Assembly: GCA_025350305.1 (NCBI GenBank)
Contig: JANXYC010000197.1
Span: 1 to 41,181, forward strand
Origin: Cyclobacteriaceae bacterium
GTDB taxonomy: Bacteria; Bacteroidota; Bacteroidia; Cytophagales; Cyclobacteriaceae
DNA: 41,181 bases
Direction of reading: 5' to 3'
Position 1 is the first letter of the stretch, and every line of letters begins with the position of its first letter. Shown piece by piece: positions 25,668 to 33,440 of the stretch. The notes below the pieces were generated by a model. That model was not told the origin of the DNA, did not search any database, and saw nothing but the letters and a program-made list of their open reading frames with translations. A program made the translations under genes and the position numbers.

Positions 25668-26748
25668 ATGTTGCAATAAAATTTCTTTCAAAAACAGAGA
25701 AGGAAAACAGTTGGTTAAATTGGTTTACGACATTGGTCCGCATGTTGTTTAATTGAGCTGGATTATTGATAATGGAGAGTATGATTTCGGCCAGGCGCTG
25801 AGGATTTTTTGAGGGCACCAAAAATCCAGTTAGCGCTTCCTTAATTATTTCGGGAATCGCACCTTCATAGCTGGAAATGACTGGCAAACTATGTTGAAAG
25901 GCTTCCAGGATAACCAGCGGGAAGCATTCGTTATAAGTGGGCAGTACAAGAACGTCCGAATTGCTAAAAATATTTGTTTTGTCAGCATCATAAAGTGCTC
26001 CAGTAATCAGTGCATTATTTTCCAGACCGTTCTCCCGTACAAAAATGTTGATTTGATCGATGGAGAGGTCGTATTCTTTGCCGGTCAGTATCAGACCAAA
26101 TTCTTTATTTGTTTGTTTTCTAACAATGGCGAAGGCTTTCAAAAAATCGAGTACTCCTTTTGAGATAACGTAATTGGATAAAAACAGAAATGTGACTTTT
26201 TTATTTTCGGCATTATCGTATTTCAATTGTGTGGGTCCTGGAATGCCATTATTCAAAATAAATATTCCCCGGTGCCGATACCTTTCCACATCGGATGTTA
26301 AACTTGCCGACAGGCACACCAGGTAGGCGCCTTGAAACATACGTGCAGATAAGAATGCGTAGATTTTTGAGTTTGCTGTGTGCTTGGCAAAGCCCTTGCC
26401 ATGAATGTAATAACACAGTTTTAACCCGAATAATTTAATAATGGAGGTAAAAAAAACGTCCCGGAAGAAGGCAAATCCATCGGGAGAGATATTGTAAACA
26501 ACAAGGGAGGGAGTGTAAGCATGGAGGGTCTTAACAATTGCAAATAGTGTTCTGCCCGCCCTGACTATTTTTTTTAAAGAAAAGCCTCCGATATCGGCGA
26601 TGGAGCCAGCGAGACTCAAGTTGATGAATTGTATTTCAAATTCATGATTTATCACGGGGGAAGACTTTATCCAGCTGTTAATCGCCGATACTCCATGCAC
26701 AGGTGGTGGAAGGTGACCAATAATGAGCAATTTATTTTTTTCAGCCAT
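25645..26748 (-). CDS. Glycosyltransferase family 4 (GT-B fold)
   Basis: The 367-residue protein has an N-terminal acceptor domain opening with LLIIGHLPPPVHGVSAIN and a C-terminal GT1/GT4 donor-binding domain with FLFLSNYVISKGVLDFLKAF and ITGALYDADK. The nucleotide-sugar-binding motif is PTYNECFPLVILEAF (the E-x7-E pattern), followed by PVISSYEGAIPEII. This is a retaining transferase working on the cytoplasmic face; donor and acceptor cannot be read from sequence. The ATG at 26748 is chosen over TTG 26781, which adds eleven non-conserved residues. Minus strand, convergent with the ligase gene and divergent from the flippase gene. Confidence 0.88.
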   Translation of the reverse strand: MAEKNKLLIIGHLPPPVHGVSAINSWIKSSPVINHEFEIQFINLSLAGSIADIGGFSLKKIVRAGRTLFAIVKTLHAYTPSLVVYNISPDGFAFFRDVFFTSIIKLFGLKLCYYIHGKGFAKHTANSKIYAFLSARMFQGAYLVCLSASLTSDVERYRHRGIFILNNGIPGPTQLKYDNAENKKVTFLFLSNYVISKGVLDFLKAFAIVRKQTNKEFGLILTGKEYDLSIDQINIFVRENGLENNALITGALYDADKTNIFSNSDVLVLPTYNECFPLVILEAFQHSLPVISSYEGAIPEIIKEALTGFLVPSKNPQRLAEIILSIINNPAQLNNMRTNVVNQFNQLFSFSVFERNFIATFKEILGH

Positions 26749-26813
26749 CGAATTCGTATAAACCGAAGGAAATTGAATCAACAGTCATGGATGTTAACTA
26801 AGGCAAATTATTA

Positions 26814-26821
26814 CAAATCTA
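26814..26821 (-). promoter_or_regulatory. Candidate -7 element (TAGATTTG) for the GT4 gene
   Basis: The minus strand reads TAGATTTG, a third copy of the octamer seen at 23588 and 23618. It is 65 nt upstream of ATG 26748. No convincing -33 partner is seen, so confidence is modest. Confidence 0.3.
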
Positions 26822-26944
26822 ACAAATGCTTGCAATTTTATTTAGAATATAGGTTTATTTGAAATTACCTGACGGCAAGTAAGGCAAGCTCTGAAGCATA
26901 ATCTTATTGATAGATTTTGCTATTTGCAACATGAATCGCTGATT

Positions 26945-28411
26945 ATGGGAATCCTTCGAAGTTTTTTTAAGACGGCTGCCTTAATCTTGGTCGTAAACTT
27001 TGTCATCAAGATAACATGGGTCCTTGGTATTGAGGTGTTAATGCAAAATGCTTTAGGTGTTGAGGAATATGGTGGATACTATACTTTTCTAAATTTATCA
27101 TTTACGCTCTCTTTTTTTTTAGATTTTGGCCTCAGCAGATACAATGGGACGTACACGGCTATTCACCAAAAGGTAATAAAAAGTGATTTTAGTCAGATTG
27201 TAAGAATCAAGTTGCTTCTCTCCCTTGTCTATTTGGGCACGACTTCCCTGATTTCAATTTTATTAGGATATTCCACTCAAGAAGTAATATTTATCGACGT
27301 GCTAGCCTTGATTCAGGTATTGGGTTCATTCACACTTTTTTACAGGTCTATTTTTTCAGGATTACGAATTTTTTTTTGGGAAGGGTTTGCTTCCGTTAGT
27401 GACCGATTCCTAATGATTGTGTTTTGTGTAATTATTTTATACGGCCCCCTCAGACATCTTCTCTCCATTAGGACCTTTCTGACAGTTCAGATAGTTGCTA
27501 CCGCAATAACTTTTTTATTTTTATCAGGCATAATTTTCAGAATAAATAAAGAATCGACGATAAAAAATACTGAGAGAGAAAAGAGTGTTATTGAAATTTT
27601 AAAACTTTGCTTCCCTTTTGCCTTGGTGCTTGGTTTAGAAGTTATCAACGATAAAATGGGTATCGTTATTCTTGAAAGACTCCATGAAAATGGTAAAAGA
27701 GAGGCCGGTCTTTATGCCTACGGACTACGGTGGTTAGATGCATTTAAAATGTTTGCCGCACTCATTGCCGTAGTATTAACACCCTATTTTGCTTCCATTC
27801 TTAACGATACTGCTAAAATTTCAAAACTTTTCAAATATACTTTCTGTGCGATTATCATGCCAATGATACTCGTCAGTTCATTATTAATATTTTTCTCTGA
27901 TGTAATTTTGATGAAACTTTATGGGGACGCTTCCCAGAAGATAAAATATATCTTTGAAACAAATGTTGTGACTTTTTTACCTCATTGTTTATTTTATGTT
28001 TTGCAGCCTTATTTGATGATCAGGCTGCAGCTTAAGAAAATGATTACAGCTTTCGTTTTATGTTTCTTGATCAACCTGATTTTGTATATTATAAATGTTC
28101 CGCAGTTTGGAGCCGTGGGCGTAAGTTTGATTTATCTTGCCACTTTTTCACTTATGACCATCCTTCTTTTTTTCCGATCTGATTTAATCGACTATAATAT
28201 TGCTTGGCGATGGCTATCTGTAAAGTGGTTTTTTTATATCTATGGACTCGTTGCAATTTCTTTCTTCTTAAATCTTAATTTCGTTTCTATTTTTTGGGGA
28301 TTATCTATCATCTTTCTTTGGTTGATGATTATGCCTTTCGCAATTCGCTTAATTAAGGTTGGCCACGTACGCCAAATGATAGACACAGTCAGAACATTCA
28401 AAGATGTTTAA
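26945..28411 (+). CDS. Wzx-like polysaccharide flippase (MATE/MOP superfamily)
   Basis: The 488-residue protein has about fourteen membrane helices. The opening has the family pattern: an amphipathic first helix, then ALGVEEYGGYYTFLNLSFTLSFFLDFGLSRYN. It should flip undecaprenyl-diphosphate-linked oligosaccharide across the inner membrane. ATG 26945 is the natural start. A TTG at 26924 and an out-of-frame ATG at 26931 (four codons to its stop) lie just upstream. The coding sequence is markedly AT-rich compared with the left part of the window, as is common for polysaccharide flippases. Two T9 runs (27112-27120 and 27369-27377) are both in frame. Confidence 0.85.
   Translation: MGILRSFFKTAALILVVNFVIKITWVLGIEVLMQNALGVEEYGGYYTFLNLSFTLSFFLDFGLSRYNGTYTAIHQKVIKSDFSQIVRIKLLLSLVYLGTTSLISILLGYSTQEVIFIDVLALIQVLGSFTLFYRSIFSGLRIFFWEGFASVSDRFLMIVFCVIILYGPLRHLLSIRTFLTVQIVATAITFLFLSGIIFRINKESTIKNTEREKSVIEILKLCFPFALVLGLEVINDKMGIVILERLHENGKREAGLYAYGLRWLDAFKMFAALIAVVLTPYFASILNDTAKISKLFKYTFCAIIMPMILVSSLLIFFSDVILMKLYGDASQKIKYIFETNVVTFLPHCLFYVLQPYLMIRLQLKKMITAFVLCFLINLILYIINVPQFGAVGVSLIYLATFSLMTILLFFRSDLIDYNIAWRWLSVKWFFYIYGLVAISFFLNLNFVSIFWGLSIIFLWLMIMPFAIRLIKVGHVRQMIDTVRTFKDV
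27112..27120 (+). repeat. T9 homopolymer inside the flippase gene
   Basis: Nine T residues encode part of SFFLDFG in the conserved N-terminal region. Gain or loss of one T would truncate the flippase early. Confidence 0.95.
27369..27377 (+). repeat. Second T9 homopolymer inside the flippase gene
   Basis: Nine T residues encode part of RIFFWEGF, about 250 nt after the first T9 run. The reading frame is intact in this sequence. Confidence 0.95.
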
Positions 28412-28470
28412 TATGAGAACAACCAATTTCGCAAATAAAAAGTGGTAATGGCGCTTAAAGGTCTTACAAT

Positions 28471-30594
28471 GTGAATGAATCAATAACTGATCAATTCTCA
28501 AGATACCTTAGGCTTGCAACATTGGGTGCTTCTACGATCATTTTTGTGTCTTTGGGTTTTCTGGTTTTGTTGCGACAGGGGTTGGACAATTCATTTTGGC
28601 AAGAAGGCAGTGCACTGGCCGGCTTGGGACTCTTTCTATTATGCATTCCTCATTTTATAAAGTCTAAGGTAACGAAGGAGCGAAATTGGTTGTGGAATGA
28701 CAGTACAATTTCAATGACTGTCTTATTTATTTTTTGTGGACTCGGATACGCAAAAATTCCCCAGTTGTCAATAAGCATATCAGCAGTAGGATATGTGCTA
28801 TTTGTCCGGTTAGTCATTCGGTCTTATTTTGTTCGCAAGCACTGGTTATATTACCTCGGATGTATACTCATATTTTTATTTTTTTCAATTTGGGTGGTAA
28901 GCACCATATGGGGTGGATTACACCTGCGGCCAACCTTTTTGGAAACGTTGACGGTTACTAAAAATTATTTTTTGGATGATTATTTTTTCCATGTCGATAC
29001 ACTATTCCATTCCAGTATTGCGCAAATGCTGAAGAATTATGGAACGGCTTCGACGGGGTTGGATGGTATACCTTCCTTCTATTACCATTATGGGAGTCAT
29101 TGGCTGTTTGCCAGGATTTCTGGTTTGACTGGAATCGCGGTAATTGATTGTTATAATCTGGGATACTTACTGGTTATCCTGCCTATGTTTTTTAAAACGT
29201 TCATTGAACTCACCCTTGTGATTCAACGCGTCACCTCGGGTCGTTTATCAATGAATTTGTTTTATGTCGCCCTGTTTTTTTGCTTGTTTATACAATTTCC
29301 AAAACACCTTTATTCAGGTGGTTTATTGGGAATATCCTTTATTGTTAATGAGTCGTATACACTATCCTTGCTCTTTCTTGCAGTATTTGTTTTAGGCTGG
29401 TTATCGGTATTGGATCACACTAAAAAAGACCCTGTATTTACTTTCTGCTGGATAACGGTAGGGTCACCAATTTTACTCGGAATAATTGGCTTTATTAAAA
29501 TTTCAACTGCCTTTGTTGTTACTGGTTTAATGTATTATCTGATCCTTCGCCTGGGCCTTTTTAGGAAGGGGATTTATGTGGTGGGCCTTTTTATTGGGAC
29601 CGTCTTTTTTTTGTGCGTTTATTTCCTCACGGCGGAATCAATTCCATTTGGAATCCGCGCCGGTGGCAGTGAGGGAACACAAACATTCTTTCATTTTTAT
29701 ACGTCGACACATACGTTCGACCTATATTCCTGGGGTGTCTTATTTTACGGATGGATCTATTTTTTATTTTTATTTGCATTAGCAGAGAGGTCGAGATCAC
29801 AAACTTCTTGGATAATGACTATGAATAGCTCATTGCCTTTTGAAATTGCATTTGTCATTGCTTTGATTGGCCTTGTCCCATCCTTGGTGATGGTATTTTC
29901 AGGAGGCAACTCCATGTATTTTTCTGGGGTGCAGATCACGGCATCCGGAGCACTTGTATTAGGCCTTGTTCCGAGGATTCAAGATTATGCCAACGACCTC
30001 TTTCGTAAAGTGAAACCCAGTTGGAGGAGACTTATTATCGTGATTCTCCTGATTGCCTTTGCTATTCATTTTTATAGTCAAGTGAGGGGTAACTTTAATG
30101 ATATGTTGAAAATAAATGTTTATACGCGCCGTGAGTTGCTTGGCATACCGCACGATCCGGAGGAACGATTTGATGCTTTCAATAAGAAGAACTGGGAACT
30201 GATCGGGAGACCGATACAATCGGCATTGAACGCGTCGTCGTTCTATTCATTTTTGTCCATGTTAAAGAAACTGGACCTTTCTGATCAACGAACACGAGAT
30301 AAGACCCTTCTATTTTTTAACTTTCAGGAGAGGCCATCTGCCTTTTTTGGTGAATTACCTTGTTACAATCAGCCATTTGTGCTCACGGCCCTTTCAGGTT
30401 ATGCTTTGCTGGATGGTATACCCTACGAATGCACGGTAGGTAACTATGGCGAGAATTACTATCGCCGGAATTTTGAAGGGCAACCTGCACCGAACAACAA
30501 AGAACTTTGTGCATTAATGGAAAAAAGGGAGTTTGAAAGACTTTTAAAGTTTGAGTTCCCAACTGGCCAAATCAAGTTGGTGGATTGTAAGTAA
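28471..30594 (+). CDS. Large polytopic membrane protein, GT-C-like
   Basis: I do not recognise a named family. The 707-residue protein has roughly twelve or more membrane helices in the first 530 residues and a soluble C-terminal domain of about 175 residues. After the early helices comes an extracytoplasmic loop with DDYFFHVDTLFHSSIAQML and then YYHYGSHWLFARISGLTG. Acidic and histidine residues in such a loop recall GT-C glycosyltransferases that use polyprenyl-phosphate sugars. The start is GTG 28471; both nearby ATGs run into stops within a few codons. It lies between the flippase and the amidotransferase genes, in line with a role in glycan assembly or modification, but this is inference. 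Confidence 0.75.
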   Translation: MNESITDQFSRYLRLATLGASTIIFVSLGFLVLLRQGLDNSFWQEGSALAGLGLFLLCIPHFIKSKVTKERNWLWNDSTISMTVLFIFCGLGYAKIPQLSISISAVGYVLFVRLVIRSYFVRKHWLYYLGCILIFLFFSIWVVSTIWGGLHLRPTFLETLTVTKNYFLDDYFFHVDTLFHSSIAQMLKNYGTASTGLDGIPSFYYHYGSHWLFARISGLTGIAVIDCYNLGYLLVILPMFFKTFIELTLVIQRVTSGRLSMNLFYVALFFCLFIQFPKHLYSGGLLGISFIVNESYTLSLLFLAVFVLGWLSVLDHTKKDPVFTFCWITVGSPILLGIIGFIKISTAFVVTGLMYYLILRLGLFRKGIYVVGLFIGTVFFLCVYFLTAESIPFGIRAGGSEGTQTFFHFYTSTHTFDLYSWGVLFYGWIYFLFLFALAERSRSQTSWIMTMNSSLPFEIAFVIALIGLVPSLVMVFSGGNSMYFSGVQITASGALVLGLVPRIQDYANDLFRKVKPSWRRLIIVILLIAFAIHFYSQVRGNFNDMLKINVYTRRELLGIPHDPEERFDAFNKKNWELIGRPIQSALNASSFYSFLSMLKKLDLSDQRTRDKTLLFFNFQERPSAFFGELPCYNQPFVLTALSGYALLDGIPYECTVGNYGENYYRRNFEGQPAPNNKELCALMEKREFERLLKFEFPTGQIKLVDCK

Positions 30595-30612
30595 AGAGGA
30601 TGGGAATTGTAC

Positions 30613-30620
30613 TATTTTTG
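30613..30620 (+). promoter_or_regulatory. Candidate -7 element (TATTTTTG) just before the amidotransferase start
   Basis: TATTTTTG matches TAnnTTTG and ends 4 nt before ATG 30625, the same spacing as at rlpA. If active, the transcript would be leaderless or nearly so. It also overlaps the in-frame extension to TTG 30607, so it supports ATG 30625. Confidence 0.3.
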
Positions 30621-30624
30621 CCGC

Positions 30625-32526
30625 ATGTGTGGAATCGCAGGATTTATCAACTTTTCTAACCAGGAATTTTTGGTTCAGCAAGCCAATGGTATCCAATGCC
30701 ATCGGGGACCTGATCACCAAGGCTCCTGGATCAAGGGAAATGTGGCATTTGCACATCAACGGCTTTCCATTATCGATTTAAGTGAGCGATCCAACCAGCC
30801 ATTTTGCAAGCATGGATATGTTATTATTTTCAACGGTGAGATCTATAATTATCAGGAAGTAAAGACAACCCTGTTAAAAGAATCTTCAGTGGAATTTATA
30901 ACCACGGGTGATACGGAAGTGGTGTTGGAGGCCTTTCGGTTTTGGGGAATTCGCTGTCTTGATTATTTTATCGGAATGTTCTCATTTGCCATTTATCAGG
31001 AAGATAACGGCAATTTGTTTTTAGTGAGAGATCATTTCGGGATAAAGCCCCTGTATTATCTTAAACATGGAAATCAACTAGCATTTAGTTCGGAGCTGAA
31101 GACTCTCCTGGTCACGCCTGTCGCAAAGAAAAAAATTAATCCCTTCTCATTATTAGCATCGATAAACTACCTATGGATTCCGGGTAATGAAAGTATTATT
31201 GACGGAATCAACAAAGTTCCACCTGGACATTATGCCAAAATCAACACAAAAAACGACCCCTTGACATTTGAACTGAATGCTTATTGGACGTTGGAGGCAT
31301 TACCCAGTGACCGCAGTGAACAAGAAACAATAGAAGAGTTAACGTATCAATTGCTTTTATCAGTAAAACGTCATATGGTAGCTGACGTGCCGGTGAGCAG
31401 TTTTTTAAGTGGCGGTTTGGACTCTTCCCTTCTTTCGGTCCTGGCTTCAAAGCATACGAGCAAATTATCAACTTACACCATTGGTATGCGCAACGAAGAC
31501 AAGCTAGTCGAACGCATGCCAGATGATGAGAAGTACGCCGACCAACTTGCTAAAAAATTTTCGTTTAATCATCACGTTATTTCCATTACACCCTCTATTG
31601 TTGACGACCTTCCCCGGATGGTACGAATATTGGATGAACCTATTGGCGACCCGGCGGCCATCAATACCTATTTGATATGTAAACAGGCGCGTGAGCAAGG
31701 AGTTAAAGTCCTTCTTTCAGGAATGGGTGCAGATGAACTTTTTTTGGGCTACCGACGCCAACAGGCAACCCTGTATGCCTCCCGTTATCAACGATTACCT
31801 TTCCTGGTGCAACGGACATTTCAAATTTTAGCTAATCAATTACCTGTAAAAATAAATAATAAGGGTTTTAAATTCGGGAGATGGGCCAAGCGGTTTGCGA
31901 GCTTTGCAAGCTTACCTATTGAACAGGCGTACAGGAGGAGTTATTCTTATTATGATGATACGGAATATCTGAAATTACTTCAAGGCGATTTTAAAAATGA
32001 AATAATTAAATTAAATCGACAGCATGCGGAACACTTTGAAGCACATCCTGAATTCGATCTCGAGAATAAAATGTGCTTTGCTGATCTTAATTTGTTTATG
32101 GTCGGGTTAAACCTGTCCTACTCCGACCGAGCATCAATGGCGGCATCGGTGGAAGTCAGGGTTCCTTTTATTGATAAAGAGGTAGTCAAGTTGGCGATGA
32201 CCATACCCGGAAAATATAAGTTTCGAAAAGGAGTGAGCAAGTATATCTTGAAGAAGGTAGCAGAGCCCTTTTTGCCACAAGAGATCATTTATCGACCAAA
32301 AGCTTCCTTTGGTGCTCCTATCCGTTCATGGATATCCACTGATCTTCGGGAAATGGTAAATGATTTATTGTCAAAGAGCACGATTGAAAGAAGGGGTATT
32401 TTTAACTATGATTTTGTAAAAAAAATAATCGATGATGATCGGGCAGGAACTAATGACAATGCTTACCGGATTTATCAGTTACTGACACTTGAACTTTGGC
32501 AAAGAGAATTTTTAGATTATGAATGA
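30625..32526 (+). CDS. Asparagine synthase (glutamine-hydrolysing)-like amidotransferase
   Basis: The 633-residue protein begins MCGIAGF, so Cys2 is the N-terminal nucleophile of a class II glutamine amidotransferase domain (about residues 2-210, with HRGPDHQG, FNGEIYN, GDTEVVLEAF). The synthetase domain carries the ATP pyrophosphatase loop FLSGGLDSS (about residues 262-266) and LSGMGADELFLGYRR. The start at 30625 is fixed by the need for Cys at position 2. In polysaccharide loci such enzymes (for example WbpS) amidate the carboxyl of uronic acids. With a HexNAc uronate pathway in the same locus, that role is more likely than asparagine synthesis. It overlaps the methyltransferase gene by 8 nt. 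Confidence 0.9.
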   Translation: MCGIAGFINFSNQEFLVQQANGIQCHRGPDHQGSWIKGNVAFAHQRLSIIDLSERSNQPFCKHGYVIIFNGEIYNYQEVKTTLLKESSVEFITTGDTEVVLEAFRFWGIRCLDYFIGMFSFAIYQEDNGNLFLVRDHFGIKPLYYLKHGNQLAFSSELKTLLVTPVAKKKINPFSLLASINYLWIPGNESIIDGINKVPPGHYAKINTKNDPLTFELNAYWTLEALPSDRSEQETIEELTYQLLLSVKRHMVADVPVSSFLSGGLDSSLLSVLASKHTSKLSTYTIGMRNEDKLVERMPDDEKYADQLAKKFSFNHHVISITPSIVDDLPRMVRILDEPIGDPAAINTYLICKQAREQGVKVLLSGMGADELFLGYRRQQATLYASRYQRLPFLVQRTFQILANQLPVKINNKGFKFGRWAKRFASFASLPIEQAYRRSYSYYDDTEYLKLLQGDFKNEIIKLNRQHAEHFEAHPEFDLENKMCFADLNLFMVGLNLSYSDRASMAASVEVRVPFIDKEVVKLAMTIPGKYKFRKGVSKYILKKVAEPFLPQEIIYRPKASFGAPIRSWISTDLREMVNDLLSKSTIERRGIFNYDFVKKIIDDDRAGTNDNAYRIYQLLTLELWQREFLDYE

Positions 32527-33400
32527 AATTGAGAACATCGAAAAATTTTGGAACGAGAATCCTGTTGGCAGCAATTTTGTTGAATATCACCAAGGTAAAG
32601 AGTTTTATGATGAATATGATGCATTTCGATATGCTACGGAGGGACATATTTTAAAGGAGCTGGATCAACTTGACTTTAAAGACAAGATCGTGTTAGAGAT
32701 CGGACTTGGCCAGGGAGCCGACTCAATGCAAATTATTAATCGGGGAGCAATTTATTATGGAATTGATTTGACAGACGAATCAGTGAAGCGACTAAAGGAA
32801 CGGTTTCACCTTTTTAATAAATCGTATGCGGAGGTTAAGAAGGCAGATGCCCAATCAATTCCTTATCCAAACAATTCATTTGATCTTGTCTATTCACATG
32901 GCGTAATTCATCATTCTCCTCATATCGATAAAATCGTAGAAGAAATTTATCGGGTGCTTAAGCCAAATGGTTGGGCCGTGGTGATGCTTTATCATAAAAA
33001 CTCAATTAATTATTATATCAGCATAGGCTTGATCCGAAGAATAGGCCTTTTAGTTCTTTTTGTTTTTCCTTTTTTAGGAAAACTTATTTCAAAATTAACA
33101 GGTGAAAGTGTCGACCGAATCGAAAAGCACAAAAGAAATTTTCAACAGCAAGGTTGGGGCTATTTGAAGATGAGAAATTTTGTTCACAAGTCTACGGATG
33201 GACCCGATAATTTGTATGCAACGGTTTGGAATGAACAATCATCGCGACGCCTCTTTCAACAATTCAGGAATCACAGGCTTACAATTCATTTTTTGAATGA
33301 ACGCCATCTTCTGGGTCTTCAGAAAATTATTCCGCAACGGATCAAGGATTGGTTAGCCAAGCGTTATGGCTGGCATCTTTGGATTTTTTCTCAAAAATGA
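32519..33400 (+). CDS. Class I SAM-dependent methyltransferase
   Basis: The 293-residue protein has the Rossmann-like methyltransferase core near residues 45-155. Motif I is VLEIGLGQGADS (from about residue 58), the acidic end of strand 2 is YYGIDLTDES, motif II reads DAQSIPYPNNSFDLVYSHGVIHHSP, and motif III is EEIYRVLKPNGWAVVMLYHK. The C-terminal half, with a short hydrophobic stretch near residues 165-185, is not assigned. Its place between the amidotransferase and the fused oxidoreductase suggests methylation of a sugar residue or its uronate. The gene overlaps the preceding one by 8 nt, so the two are coupled. Substrate unknown. Confidence 0.85.
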   Translation: MNEIENIEKFWNENPVGSNFVEYHQGKEFYDEYDAFRYATEGHILKELDQLDFKDKIVLEIGLGQGADSMQIINRGAIYYGIDLTDESVKRLKERFHLFNKSYAEVKKADAQSIPYPNNSFDLVYSHGVIHHSPHIDKIVEEIYRVLKPNGWAVVMLYHKNSINYYISIGLIRRIGLLVLFVFPFLGKLISKLTGESVDRIEKHKRNFQQQGWGYLKMRNFVHKSTDGPDNLYATVWNEQSSRRLFQQFRNHRLTIHFLNERHLLGLQKIIPQRIKDWLAKRYGWHLWIFSQK

Positions 33401-33412
33401 TTTTTAAATCTG

Positions 33413-33420
33413 TATTTTTG
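33413..33420 (+). promoter_or_regulatory. Candidate -7 element (TATTTTTG) upstream of the fused oxidoreductase
   Basis: TATTTTTG lies in the 40-nt gap after the methyltransferase stop and 20 nt before TTG 33441. It matches the TAnnTTTG consensus, but no TTTG is seen at the -33 position. It may start a sub-operon for the last genes of the locus. Confidence 0.35.
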
Positions 33421-33440
33421 TTTTTTTCAAATTGCTACCA

